DNA of 64,000 bases, from positions 12,279-76,278 of the forward strand of contig NZ_JBASBH010000032.1 in assembly GCF_049651025.1 (NCBI RefSeq), written 5' to 3'. The notes below the pieces were generated by a model, which worked only from the letters and a program-made list of their open reading frames with translations, was not told where the DNA came from and searched no databases. Below, one piece after another: positions 8,415-16,086 of the stretch. Every line of letters starts with the position of its first letter. The stretch's first letter is position 1. The DNA comes from Parvibaculum sp049651025. GTDB taxonomy: Bacteria > Pseudomonadota > Alphaproteobacteria > Parvibaculales > Parvibaculaceae. Both the position numbers and the translations under genes were made by a program.

Positions 8415-9050
8415 ATGATGCTGCTCGTGGGCCTCGGAAATCCCGGCCCGAAATACGCCTTCAACAGGCACAATATCGGCTTCATGGCGGTGGACGCGAT
8501 TGTCCACCGCCATTCCTTTTCCGATGCGCGACAACGCTTTCAAGGATTGACCTGCGAAGGCGTGCTGGGCGGCGAAAAGGTGATCGCGCTGAAGCCGATG
8601 ACCTATATGAACGAATCCGGGCGCTCCGTCGGCGAGGCGATGCGCTTCTTCAAGATCGAGCCGCAGAATGTCGTCGTCATCCATGACGAACTCGACCTGC
8701 CCGCAGGCAAGCTGCGGATCAAGACCGGCGGCGGCGCAGGCGGGCATAACGGCATCCGCTCGATCATCTCGCACATCGGCGAAAACTTCCGCCGCGTGCG
8801 CATCGGCATCGGCCATCCGGGCTCGAAAGACCGTGTACTGAACGCCGTGCTTGGCGACTTCAGCAAGACAGAAATGAAATGGGTCGAGCCGCTGCTCGAC
8901 GCCATCGTCAGCGAAGCCCCCCTTCTCGGCGAAGGGCGCTTCAACAGCTTCGGCAACCGCATCCATCTGCGGCTCAACCCAGAGCCGCCGAAACCGGAAG
9001 CGAAACAGAAGCCGGCTTCAAAAATCGATAAAGAAAACGGAGACAAGTAG
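8415..9050 (+). CDS. pth: Peptidyl-tRNA hydrolase
   Basis: Pth releases tRNA from peptidyl-tRNAs dropped from ribosomes. The 211-residue protein has LLVGLGNPGPKYAFNRHNIGF with the catalytic His near residue 21, the substrate-binding MTYMNESG, VVIHDELDLPAG and the GGGAGGHNGIRSI loop. It is slightly longer than E. coli Pth because of a Lys/Pro-rich C-terminal tail. Two consecutive ATGs (8415, 8418) follow AAGGAGCG. It sits between rplY and ychF, two bases from ychF, in the usual translation-quality neighbourhood. Confidence 0.97.
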   Translation: MMLLVGLGNPGPKYAFNRHNIGFMAVDAIVHRHSFSDARQRFQGLTCEGVLGGEKVIALKPMTYMNESGRSVGEAMRFFKIEPQNVVVIHDELDLPAGKLRIKTGGGAGGHNGIRSIISHIGENFRRVRIGIGHPGSKDRVLNAVLGDFSKTEMKWVEPLLDAIVSEAPLLGEGRFNSFGNRIHLRLNPEPPKPEAKQKPASKIDKENGDK

Positions 9051-9052
9051 TC

Positions 9053-10162
9053 ATGGGTTTCAAATGCGGCATCGTCGGATTGCCAAATGTCGGCAAGTCG
9101 ACACTTTTCAACGCGCTGACCCAGACGGCGGCGGCACAGGCCGCGAACTACCCCTTCTGCACCATCGAGCCCAATGTCGGTGAAGTGGCCGTGCCGGACC
9201 CGCGCCTTGCCACGCTTGCAGCAGCGGCCAAGAGCAAGGAAATCATTCCGACGCGCCTGACCTTTGTCGACATTGCGGGCCTCGTCAAAGGCGCCTCGAA
9301 GGGCGAAGGCCTCGGCAATCAGTTCCTCGCCAATATCCGCGAAGTGGACGCCGTCGCCTATGTGCTGCGCTGCTTCGTCGATGACGACATTCTGCACGTC
9401 GAAAAGCGCATCGACCCGCTGGCCGACGCCGAAATCGTCGAGACGGAACTGATGCTGTCCGATCTTGAAAGCCTCGAAAAGCGCGTCACGGCGCTGGAGA
9501 AAAAAGCTAAAGGCGGCGACAAGGACGCAAAGCAGCAGGTCGATCTCATCAACATCGCTCTTGCCTATCTGCGCGAAGGCAAGCCCGCCCGCTTTGCGAT
9601 GAAGGACGGCAAGATTGACGACGAGGACGAGAAGGCCTGGAAGGGCCTGAACCTTCTGACATCGAAGCCCGTGCTTTATGTCTGCAACGTGGAAGAAGAT
9701 TCCGCCGCAACCGGCAATGAATATTCAAAGCTCGTCGAAACGCGCGCCGCAGCCGAAGGTGCTGAAAGCGTCGTCATTTCCGCGCGCATCGAAGAAGAAA
9801 TCGCGCAGCTTCCAAACGAGGAACGCACAGAGTTCCTCGAAACGCTGGGCCTTGAAGAGCCGGGCCTCAACCGCCTGATCCATGCCGGCTACAAGCTGCT
9901 GCACCTGATCACCTATTTCACCGTGGGACCCAAAGAAACCCGCGCCTGGACGATCACGCAAGGCACGCGCGGCCCCAAGGCGGCGGGCGTCATCCATACC
10001 GATTTCGAAAAGGGCTACATCCGCGCCGAAACGATCGCCTATGACGATTACGTTTCTCTGGGCGGCGAACAGGGCGCGAAGACGGCAGGCAAGATGCGCG
10101 CTGAAGGCAAGGAATACGTCGTGCAGGACGGCGACGTGCTGCACTTCCTCTTCAACACCTAA
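9053..10162 (+). CDS. ychF: Redox-regulated ATPase YchF (Obg family)
   Basis: YchF is an ATP-preferring member of the Obg GTPase group that associates with ribosomes and modulates oxidative-stress responses. In 369 residues it carries the P-loop GLPNVGKSTLFNALT (9-23), switch region ANYPFCTIEPNVG, the DIAGLVKGASKGEGLGN motif, a coiled-coil insertion (about 125-165) and the C-terminal TGS domain (TYFTVGPKETRAWTI to YVVQDGDVLHFLF). The start is two bases after pth. Assignment secure. Confidence 0.97.
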   Translation: MGFKCGIVGLPNVGKSTLFNALTQTAAAQAANYPFCTIEPNVGEVAVPDPRLATLAAAAKSKEIIPTRLTFVDIAGLVKGASKGEGLGNQFLANIREVDAVAYVLRCFVDDDILHVEKRIDPLADAEIVETELMLSDLESLEKRVTALEKKAKGGDKDAKQQVDLINIALAYLREGKPARFAMKDGKIDDEDEKAWKGLNLLTSKPVLYVCNVEEDSAATGNEYSKLVETRAAAEGAESVVISARIEEEIAQLPNEERTEFLETLGLEEPGLNRLIHAGYKLLHLITYFTVGPKETRAWTITQGTRGPKAAGVIHTDFEKGYIRAETIAYDDYVSLGGEQGAKTAGKMRAEGKEYVVQDGDVLHFLFNT

Positions 10163-10195
10163 TAGTGTCGAGATAAAGCAACGGGGAGAAATCGA

Positions 10196-10873
10196 ATGTC
10201 ACTCAAAGGCAAGATGATCACCTTGAAGAGCGGCGATGGCGTGGACATCGACTGCTACCATGTGAAGGCCGAAGGCGCGCGCAAGGGCGGCCTCGTGCTC
10301 ATCATGGAAATCTTCGGCGTCACCCATCACATCAAGGAACTTTGCGACGGCTATGCGGCACGCGGCTATGACGTCGTGTCGCCGCAGCTTTACGACCGTC
10401 AGGTGAAGGGCTTCGAGGCGACCTATTCGCAGGAAGACATTCAGAAGTCGCTCGATTATCGCGCCAAGACGACGACAGAGAACTTCGTCAATGACGTGCA
10501 GATGTGCGTCGACAGGCTGAAAGCCGATGGCAATGCCAAGACCTTCATCACCGGCTATTGCTATGGCGGCACGGTCGCATGGGTCGCTGCCTGCCGCGTA
10601 AAGGGGCTCAATGCAGCGTCCTGCTATTACGGCGGCGCCATCAAGAGCTTCATCGGCGAAAATCCGAAAGTGCCGACCATCTGCCACTTCGGCGAAAAGG
10701 ATCACGGGATCCCGATGGACGACGTGCGCGCCATCGAAAAGGCCCATCCCGACGTGAAGGTCTTTGTCTATGACGCAGACCACGGCTTCAACTCCGACCG
10801 CCGCAACAATTACGACAAGGCGTCTGCCGAACTGGCGCTGAAGCGCACACTGGAGCTTTTTGAAAGCGTCTGA
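10196..10873 (+). CDS. Dienelactone hydrolase family protein
   Basis: A 225-residue alpha/beta hydrolase of the DLH family. The Cys-His-Asp triad is in place: C122 in TGYCYGGTVAW, D169 in GEKDHGIP and H196 in ADHGFNS; the family Glu that activates the cysteine is E38 (LIMEIFGVT). Classic DLH opens dienelactones in chloroaromatic catabolism, but no such pathway genes are nearby and many genomic DLHs have unknown carboxylester substrates. It is followed by a strong terminator, so it ends its transcript. Confidence 0.92.
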   Translation: MSLKGKMITLKSGDGVDIDCYHVKAEGARKGGLVLIMEIFGVTHHIKELCDGYAARGYDVVSPQLYDRQVKGFEATYSQEDIQKSLDYRAKTTTENFVNDVQMCVDRLKADGNAKTFITGYCYGGTVAWVAACRVKGLNAASCYYGGAIKSFIGENPKVPTICHFGEKDHGIPMDDVRAIEKAHPDVKVFVYDADHGFNSDRRNNYDKASAELALKRTLELFESV

Positions 10874-10895
10874 GCGCTCGAAATCCTGACTATCG

Positions 10896-10927
10896 AAAGG
10901 GAGGCCGCCATGCGCGCCTCCCTTTTT
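10896..10927 (+). terminator. Intrinsic terminator after the dienelactone hydrolase gene
   Basis: AAAGGGAGGC (10896-10905) pairs with GCCTCCCTTT (10916-10925) across a 10-base loop and runs into TTTTT. A perfect stem plus T-run 22 bases after the stop codon. Confidence 0.85.
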
Positions 10928-10953
10928 CATGACCGGTCGCCGTCGCGCTAATC

Positions 10954-10986
10954 TATTGCGCACAAGAGAGTGGCTCGCCATATAAT
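10954..10986 (+). promoter_or_regulatory. ohrR promoter with predicted OhrR operator
   Basis: TATTGCGCACAA-N7-GCTCGC at 10954-10978 is followed by CATATAAT (TATAAT at 10981-10986). The same string, TATTGCACACAA-N7-GCTCAC, with the same internal spacing and also next to a -10-like TATAAT, occurs in front of ohr at 11634-11658. The shared block overlaps the -35/-10 region of both genes, as expected for an autoregulated OhrR repressor. Binding is inferred from the match. Confidence 0.65.
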
Positions 10987-11015
10987 GCGGCACTCGTTCC
11001 TCTGCGGTGCTCCCC

Positions 11016-11453
11016 ATGAAAAAAGCCAGCGATCCCCTGCTCCTCTCCAATCAGCTCTGCTTCGCGCTCTATTCCTCGTCGCATCTGCTGACCAAGGCCT
11101 ATAAGCCGCTGCTGAAGGAACTGGGGCTCACCTACCCGCAATATCTCGCCATGCTGGCTCTGTGGGAAGAAGACGGCGTGACGGTGGGCGCGCTTGGCGA
11201 ACGGCTGTTTCTCGATAGCGGCACGCTGACGCCGCTGCTGAAGCGGCTCGAAGCGGCAAAGCTTCTGAAGCGCGAACGCAGCGGAGCGGATGAACGTCAG
11301 GTCTTCATCCACCTGACGGAAAAGGGCCGCGCGCTGCGAAAAACCGCCGCCACAATCCCCGGCCGCGCCGCTTCGGCAACCGGGCTGGGGATCAATGAAC
11401 TCATCGCACTTCGCAGCAAACTCAACGAGTTACGCGAGCAGCTTGCGGAGTAA
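11016..11453 (+). CDS. ohrR: OhrR, organic-peroxide-sensing MarR-family repressor
   Basis: A 145-residue MarR-family winged-helix protein. The redox-sensing cysteine of OhrR is present at residue 15 (SNQLCFALYS), in the same place as in Bacillus OhrR; LTYPQYLAMLALWE and the wing region RLFLDSGTLTPLLKRLEAA to DERQVFIHLTEKG follow. Oxidation of the Cys by organic hydroperoxide releases DNA in this family. Start at ATG 11016 is used; an upstream GTG at 11007 is possible and neither has a good Shine-Dalgarno. Its likely target is ohr, 248 bp downstream, and its own promoter. Confidence 0.93.
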   Translation: MKKASDPLLLSNQLCFALYSSSHLLTKAYKPLLKELGLTYPQYLAMLALWEEDGVTVGALGERLFLDSGTLTPLLKRLEAAKLLKRERSGADERQVFIHLTEKGRALRKTAATIPGRAASATGLGINELIALRSKLNELREQLAE

Positions 11454-11469
11454 GTGAGGTTCCCACCAG

Positions 11470-11601
11470 CGTCATCCCGGGCTTCGAGCCCTTTCCCATC
11501 TTCACCATCCAATTCCGTCATGGCCCGACTTGATCGGGCCATCCAGCTACCCGCCGTTTTTCGACAAAGATGGATGCCCCGGTCAAGCCGGGGCATGACG
11601 A
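11470..11601. repeat. REP-like palindromes between ohrR and ohr
   Basis: Three related blocks: GTCATCCCGGGCTTCGAGCCC (starting 11471), GTCATGGCCCGACTTGATCG continuing through GGGCCATCCAG (11517-11546), and TGGATGCCCCGGTCAAGCCG continuing to GGGGCATGACGA (11571-11601). The second and third are inverted relative to each other, each with its own stem (GGCCCGA/TCGGGCC; GCCCCGG/CCGGGGC). Related copies lie at 42788-42812 and 61211-61306. They probably separate the ohrR and ohr transcripts. Confidence 0.7.
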
Positions 11602-11633
11602 ACAGGGGCTACTTCGAGGGCCTCACGATTTTA

Positions 11634-11668
11634 TATTGCACACAATTTAATTGCTCACTATATATAAT
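11634..11668 (+). promoter_or_regulatory. ohr promoter with predicted OhrR operator
   Basis: TATTGCACACAATTTAATTG at 11634-11653 contains the small palindrome CAATT-T-AATTG, resembling known OhrR boxes, and continues GCTCAC. A TTGCAC -35-like hexamer (11636-11641) lies 17 bp before TATATA (11659-11664). The block is matched in sequence and spacing upstream of ohrR. OhrR control is inferred. Confidence 0.7.
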
Positions 11669-11701
11669 GCCTGACGCTTCCCAACCGAAAGGAATGCCCC
11701 C

Positions 11702-12124
11702 ATGAAAGTCCTCTATACCGCGCATGCGACGACAAGCGGCGGCCGCACCGGCAAGTCGAAGTCCTCCGACGGCCAGCTCGCCGTCAATCTCGTGACCGTG
11801 AAGGAACTTGGCGGTCCGGGCGGCGACGGCACGAACCCCGAGCAGCTTTTCGCGGCGGGCTATTCGGCCTGCTTCCTGAGCGCCGTGAAGCTCGTTGCCG
11901 GACAGCAGAAGAAAGCCGTGCCTGACACAGCCTCGATCACAGCCGATGTCGGCATCGGGCCGCGCGACAACGGCGTCGGCTTCGGCCTTGCCGTGACGCT
12001 CAATGTCTCGCTTCCGGGCCTCCCCCGGGCAGAGGCTGAGAAGCTCGTCGCGGACGCACATCAAGTGTGCCCCTATTCCAACGCGACACGCGGCAATGTC
12101 GATGTGAAGCTCGTTATCGTCTAA
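11702..12124 (+). CDS. ohr: Organic hydroperoxide resistance protein Ohr
   Basis: Ohr is a cytosolic thiol peroxidase that reduces organic and lipid hydroperoxides, using lipoylated proteins for turnover. The 140-residue OsmC/Ohr-fold protein has the two reactive cysteines: C57 in GYSACFLSAVK and C123 in HQVCPYSNATRGN, the latter being the Ohr-specific C-terminal motif; TNPEQLFAAGYSAC is the family signature. It has its own promoter with an OhrR-type operator and is followed 36 bp later by a glutathione peroxidase gene, forming a peroxide-defence unit. Confidence 0.96.
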   Translation: MKVLYTAHATTSGGRTGKSKSSDGQLAVNLVTVKELGGPGGDGTNPEQLFAAGYSACFLSAVKLVAGQQKKAVPDTASITADVGIGPRDNGVGFGLAVTLNVSLPGLPRAEAEKLVADAHQVCPYSNATRGNVDVKLVIV

Positions 12125-12160
12125 AATCGACACGCCTGAAACACCGGCAGGGAGCCCCAA

Positions 12161-12658
12161 ATGGCCAGCGACAAGAACAGGACCGCTTTCGACTTCGAGT
12201 TCCAGAGCCTGAAGGGTAAGCCCCTGCCGTTGAAGGCATTCGCGGGACACCCCGTCATCATCGTCAATACGGCGTCGAAATGCGGCTTCACGCCTCAGTA
12301 TAAAGGCCTCGAAGCCGTGTGGCAGAAGCACAAGGCGGACGGCCTCGTCATGCTCGGCGTGCCGTCAAACGACTTCGGCAATCAGGAGCCGGGCGAAAGC
12401 ACGGAGATCGCCGAATTCTGCGAGATCAATTTCGGCGTCGATTTTCCGCTCACCGAAAAAGTGCATGTGAAAGGCTCCGACGCGCATCCGCTTTTCAACT
12501 GGATCGGCGAGCAAGGCGGCTTCCTCGCAAAGCCGCGCTGGAATTTCTATAAATATTTTATCGGCCGCGACGGCACGCTGAAAACCTGGTTCTCAAGCGT
12601 CACGACGCCCGACAGCGCGAAGTTCGGCAACGCGGTGAAAGACCTGCTGAAAAGCTAG
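12161..12658 (+). CDS. Glutathione/thioredoxin peroxidase (Gpx family)
   Basis: A 165-residue Cys-type glutathione peroxidase homologue. The catalytic tetrad is visible: C41 in NTASKCGFTPQY, Gln in PSNDFGNQEPG, and Trp-Asn in RWNFYKYFIG. Bacterial Cys-Gpx proteins usually prefer thioredoxin to glutathione. No signal peptide is seen, so it is cytosolic. It may be read from the ohr promoter. Its TAG stop lies on the palindrome CTAG that also supplies the stop of the convergent FGE gene, leaving no intergenic space. Confidence 0.93.
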   Translation: MASDKNRTAFDFEFQSLKGKPLPLKAFAGHPVIIVNTASKCGFTPQYKGLEAVWQKHKADGLVMLGVPSNDFGNQEPGESTEIAEFCEINFGVDFPLTEKVHVKGSDAHPLFNWIGEQGGFLAKPRWNFYKYFIGRDGTLKTWFSSVTTPDSAKFGNAVKDLLKS

Positions 12659-13626
12659 GGCCCGGCTGCTTCCAGAACAGTGCGGAAACCGAGATGGCTC
12701 GCTGCCAGATCCGCTTCCTGCCCCTGTCGCGAGCCCGCGCGATAGCGCATGCAATAATTCGGCGCGCATAAATATGAGCCACCCTTGATGACATGCTGCG
12801 CCACATTGCCCGCATAGGCGTCGCTCGTCCACTCCCATGCATTGCCGATCATGTCGTAAAGGCCGAATCCGTTCGGCTTGAAGCAGCCCGCAGGCGCAAG
12901 ACCGACGAAACCGTCTTCGCCCGAATTCATCACCGGAAAAACGCCCTGCCAGGTATTCGCATCCTTGGGCTGATCGTGATCCATGGTCGCATTCGGATTG
13001 CCGCCACGCGCCGCCCACTCCCATTGCGCTTCGCTCGGCAGCGCCCGGCCCTTCCATTTTGCGTAAGCAAGCGCGTCTTCATAGGCGACGGCGACGACCG
13101 GGAAACGCCCGTGCCCCTCAATGGAAGTGTCCGGCCCGCCGGGATGGCGCCAGTTCGCGCCGGGAATATATTGCCACCATTGCGTGATGTTGCCGCTGCC
13201 GTCGACACTGTTCGGCATGACGAAGACAACGGCGCCCGCCTTGCGCATATCGTCCGGCAAATTCGGATGCAACGCGGCATCCACCGGGCGCTCGGCGACA
13301 GTGACATATCCGGTCGCAGCGACGAATTCGGCAAATTGATCGTTGGTCACTTCATGCCGGTCGATCCAGAAGCCCTGCACCGACATTTGCCGAACGGGTT
13401 TTTCTTCCGCATAGACCGTATCGCCCATCTGGAACGTTCCGGCCGGTACGAAAACCATGCCCGGATGCGTGCCCGATGCATCTGTCCCGGCAGCGAGGCA
13501 GCGAGGCGGCGCAGCTTGTGCAAGTTGCGCCGCCTGCCTCCCCCCTTGAACCCATAACATCGCGGCGCCCCCCGCCAGCAATGTAACAAGGCCCAGGATC
13601 GATAGGCCGAACCGTCGGCTTGTCAT
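12655..13626 (-). CDS. Formylglycine-generating enzyme (sulfatase-activating, SUMF1/FGE family)
   Basis: FGE converts the active-site cysteine of Cys-type sulfatases to formylglycine using O2 and copper. The 323-residue protein has an N-terminal signal/anchor (residues 5-27), then MVFVPAGTFQMGD, DRHEVTNDQFAEFV, PSEAQWEWAARGG and GNAWEWTSD, the SUMF1 fold landmarks. The two catalytic cysteines of true FGEs are present as C287 and C292 in GGSYLCAPNYCMRYR, which many SUMF1-fold relatives lack. ATG 13626 is chosen over an upstream start at 13725 that lies within the sulfatase gene. It is 16 bp downstream of a sulfatase with a CAPSR motif, its evident substrate. Confidence 0.92.
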   Translation of the reverse strand: MTSRRFGLSILGLVTLLAGGAAMLWVQGGRQAAQLAQAAPPRCLAAGTDASGTHPGMVFVPAGTFQMGDTVYAEEKPVRQMSVQGFWIDRHEVTNDQFAEFVAATGYVTVAERPVDAALHPNLPDDMRKAGAVVFVMPNSVDGSGNITQWWQYIPGANWRHPGGPDTSIEGHGRFPVVAVAYEDALAYAKWKGRALPSEAQWEWAARGGNPNATMDHDQPKDANTWQGVFPVMNSGEDGFVGLAPAGCFKPNGFGLYDMIGNAWEWTSDAYAGNVAQHVIKGGSYLCAPNYCMRYRAGSRQGQEADLAASHLGFRTVLEAAGP

Positions 13627-13642
13627 CAATGAAGCCGCCTTC

Positions 13643-15298
13643 TCAGTTCGCCCAGTAGATATATTCGTCGTTCGGGCTCTCCGGCGCATTCGCCGGATGA
13701 TCGATCGCGATGGCCGCTTCCGCAAGCGCAGGCCAGCCGGCCTTGTGCTGCTGCCCGTCCACCTCCAGCAGCGCAGCCATCAACTCCGCGACCTTTTCAG
13801 GATGAACATCGACGAGGTTTTTCTGCTCCGTCGGGTCGTCCTTCAGATTGAAGAGCCAGTTCTTCTTCGGCCGCTCGGAAACCTGCAGCTTCCAGTCGCC
13901 ATCGAGCAGGGTCTTGTAGTCGCCGGAGCGCCAGTAAAGCGTCTGATGCGGACGACCCGTCTCCTTGCCTTCAAGGAAGGGAATGAGGTTCACGCCATCG
14001 ACGACGCGATCGGTCGGCACAACCGCGCCCGCAGCACCTGCTGCCGTCGCGAAGATGTCGACATGGCCGACAGGTTCGGCAAATTTCGTGCCCTTGGGCA
14101 GTGCCGCCGGCCACTTCATGAAATAAGGCACATGGATGCCGCCCTCAAAGAAGGTCGCCTTCCAGCCGCGATAGGGCTTGTTGATGTCGGGCAAGCCGAT
14201 GTAATTCGCGCCGCCATTATCGCTGGTGAAGATCACCAGCGTATTCTCATCGAGCCCTTCGGCCTTCAATGCCTCGAGAACATGGCCGACATTTCGGTCG
14301 AGCGCGCGGATCATCGCCGCATAGACGCGCATCTCGTGATCCTTGATCATCGGCAGCGCGTCGTAATCCGCTTTCGTCGCCTGAAGCGGCGTATGCGGCG
14401 CATTGAAGGCGAGATACATGAAGAACGGACGGTTCTTATTCGCCTTGATCGCTTCGACGGCCTGGCCGCCCAGATAATCCGTCATATATTTATCGGGCGC
14501 AAAACGCGGGCCGCCATCCTTGCTCACAGCATAGGGCAGCGCCGCCCAGAGGAACTTGTCGATCGGATCCCAGGGCTGCCTCGACTCCACCATGTCCGGC
14601 GCGCCGATAGGTGCATAAAGCTGCGCGCCCATCATGAAGGCGAGCGACTCGTCAAAGCCCTGCGCGCCCGGCTTCATATCGGCCTGTTCGCCGAGATGCC
14701 ATTTGCCGAACATCAATGTGTGATAGCCCTGCTTCTGCAGAAGCTCGGCCACCGTCACTTCGCTTGCGGGCATGCCCAAGGTGGAGATGGCCGGATAGTT
14801 CTCCGCGCGCTCGGGATAATAGATGGGCTTGTGAAGACCATGAGCATCCTCGCCAACCATCTTCATGAAAAGCGGATGCGCGGGCGTGAACTCATAGCCA
14901 AAGCGCGTCGCATAGCGCCCGGTCATAATCGCCGCGCGCGAGGGCGCGCAGGTCGCATTGCCCGCATAGCCATTGGTGAGATCGACGCCGTCGGTGGCGA
15001 TGGAATTCATGTTCGGTGTCGGCACGACGCCGCCCGCAACACCGCCGCCATTGAAGGTCAGATCGTTGTAGCCGAGGTCGTCGGCCAGAATGAGAATGAT
15101 ATTAGGTGGGCGCTTGCCGGCAACGGGCGCCTCCGGCCCCTTTTGCCACGTAACGGGCTGGTTCGGGCCGATGGGATCGCGAAGCTGCGTAATGGCGCGC
15201 ACGAGAACGATCGGGTTCTGCTTGATATAGAGCGCCCCTCCGATTGCAACGACAACCAGCACGGCAAGCACGCCCCCGCCCCACTTCAATGCTCTCAT
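13643..15298 (-). CDS. Arylsulfatase-type sulfatase, membrane-anchored, Cys-type
   Basis: A 551-residue sulfatase hydrolysing sulfate esters of an unknown substrate. An N-terminal hydrophobic segment (residues about 6-26) anchors it to the membrane with the catalytic domain outside the cytosol. Metal ligands ILADDLG (residues 71-77), the modification motif C117-APSR followed by AAIMTGR, FGKWHLGE, NAPHTPLQ and FTSDNGGA are all present. The Cys in CAPSR needs FGE for conversion to formylglycine, and the FGE gene follows immediately on the same strand. ATG 15298 follows a G-rich Shine-Dalgarno-like stretch. Substrate cannot be read from sequence. Confidence 0.94.
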   Translation of the reverse strand: MRALKWGGGVLAVLVVVAIGGALYIKQNPIVLVRAITQLRDPIGPNQPVTWQKGPEAPVAGKRPPNIILILADDLGYNDLTFNGGGVAGGVVPTPNMNSIATDGVDLTNGYAGNATCAPSRAAIMTGRYATRFGYEFTPAHPLFMKMVGEDAHGLHKPIYYPERAENYPAISTLGMPASEVTVAELLQKQGYHTLMFGKWHLGEQADMKPGAQGFDESLAFMMGAQLYAPIGAPDMVESRQPWDPIDKFLWAALPYAVSKDGGPRFAPDKYMTDYLGGQAVEAIKANKNRPFFMYLAFNAPHTPLQATKADYDALPMIKDHEMRVYAAMIRALDRNVGHVLEALKAEGLDENTLVIFTSDNGGANYIGLPDINKPYRGWKATFFEGGIHVPYFMKWPAALPKGTKFAEPVGHVDIFATAAGAAGAVVPTDRVVDGVNLIPFLEGKETGRPHQTLYWRSGDYKTLLDGDWKLQVSERPKKNWLFNLKDDPTEQKNLVDVHPEKVAELMAALLEVDGQQHKAGWPALAEAAIAIDHPANAPESPNDEYIYWAN

Positions 15299-15429
15299 AC
15301 GATCCCCCCGCCCGGATGCGCCGCAGTTCGACACATCATTTAATGGATAGCATTACAAAGCTAACCGAAGCAGGCTCGCTGCGCAATGGAGGGAGATGCG
15401 GAAATGATCCGAAAAATGCGGAGACGCGG

Positions 15430-16086
15430 TCAGCGCCCCGGCTGGCCATAGGTGCGGAACTTCTCGACGACGCGAGCCATTTCGGCATCGCTGAGAAGAT
15501 CGGGCTCGCCGATTTGCAGCGCCCGCCAATATTGGCCGGCCAGCGTTTCAACCTCATGGGCGAGCTTCAGCGCCTCGTCGAGGCTTTGCCCAAGCGCGAT
15601 CTGGCCGTGATGGGCGAGCAGACAGGCCTTGCGGTCCTGCAATGCCGCAACAGCGTGTCGGCCAAGCTCTTCCGATCCGAAGGTGGCATAGGGCGCGCAG
15701 CGAATATCGCGCCCGCCAAGCAACGCGACCATGTAATGAAACGGCGGAATGTCGCGCTTCATCACAGCAAGCGTTACCGCATAGTCCGAATGCGCGTGAA
15801 CGACGGCCCGGGCATCGGCCCGCGCGGCATAGATCGCCGCATGCATGTGCCACTCGCTCGAGGGCGCGAGGCTGCCTTCAGGCACGCGCCCATCCAGCCC
15901 CATCCAGACGATATCGCCCGGCAAAAGGTCGTGATAGGCAAATCCCGTCGGCGTGATGAGCATGCCGTCGCGCCAGCGCAACGACACATTGCCGGAGCGC
16001 TGCGGCGACAGCCCCGTGCGCTCAAGATCGAGACCGGCATCGATCACGCTTTGCCGCGCCCAGGCTTCGTCGGAAACCTCAGCCAC
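15430..16086 (-). CDS. Class II aldolase/adducin family protein, probable methylthioribulose-1-phosphate aldolase or MtnB
   Basis: A 218-residue class II aldolase-fold enzyme. The zinc-site histidines are in VVHAHSDYAV (two His) and LAHHGQIAL, and the acidic residue in SSEWHMHAAIY. It follows mtnA directly: the only start before the conserved region is a GTG at 16086, overlapping the mtnA stop by eight bases (an ATG at 16137 would overlap by 59). Family members paired with mtnA are either MtnB dehydratases or aldolases cleaving the ribulose 1-phosphate to DHAP plus an aldehyde. No mtnC or mtnD is in the operon, which favours the aldolase (DHAP shunt) reading. Substrate is inference. Confidence 0.8.
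   Translation of the reverse strand: MAEVSDEAWARQSVIDAGLDLERTGLSPQRSGNVSLRWRDGMLITPTGFAYHDLLPGDIVWMGLDGRVPEGSLAPSSEWHMHAAIYAARADARAVVHAHSDYAVTLAVMKRDIPPFHYMVALLGGRDIRCAPYATFGSEELGRHAVAALQDRKACLLAHHGQIALGQSLDEALKLAHEVETLAGQYWRALQIGEPDLLSDAEMARVVEKFRTYGQPGR

Noticed and set aside
13697..15343. A 548-codon open frame antisense to the sulfatase gene
   Set aside because: Composition is Arg/His/Ile-rich as expected for an antisense frame; the sulfatase with ADDLG and CAPSR on the other strand is clearly the real gene.
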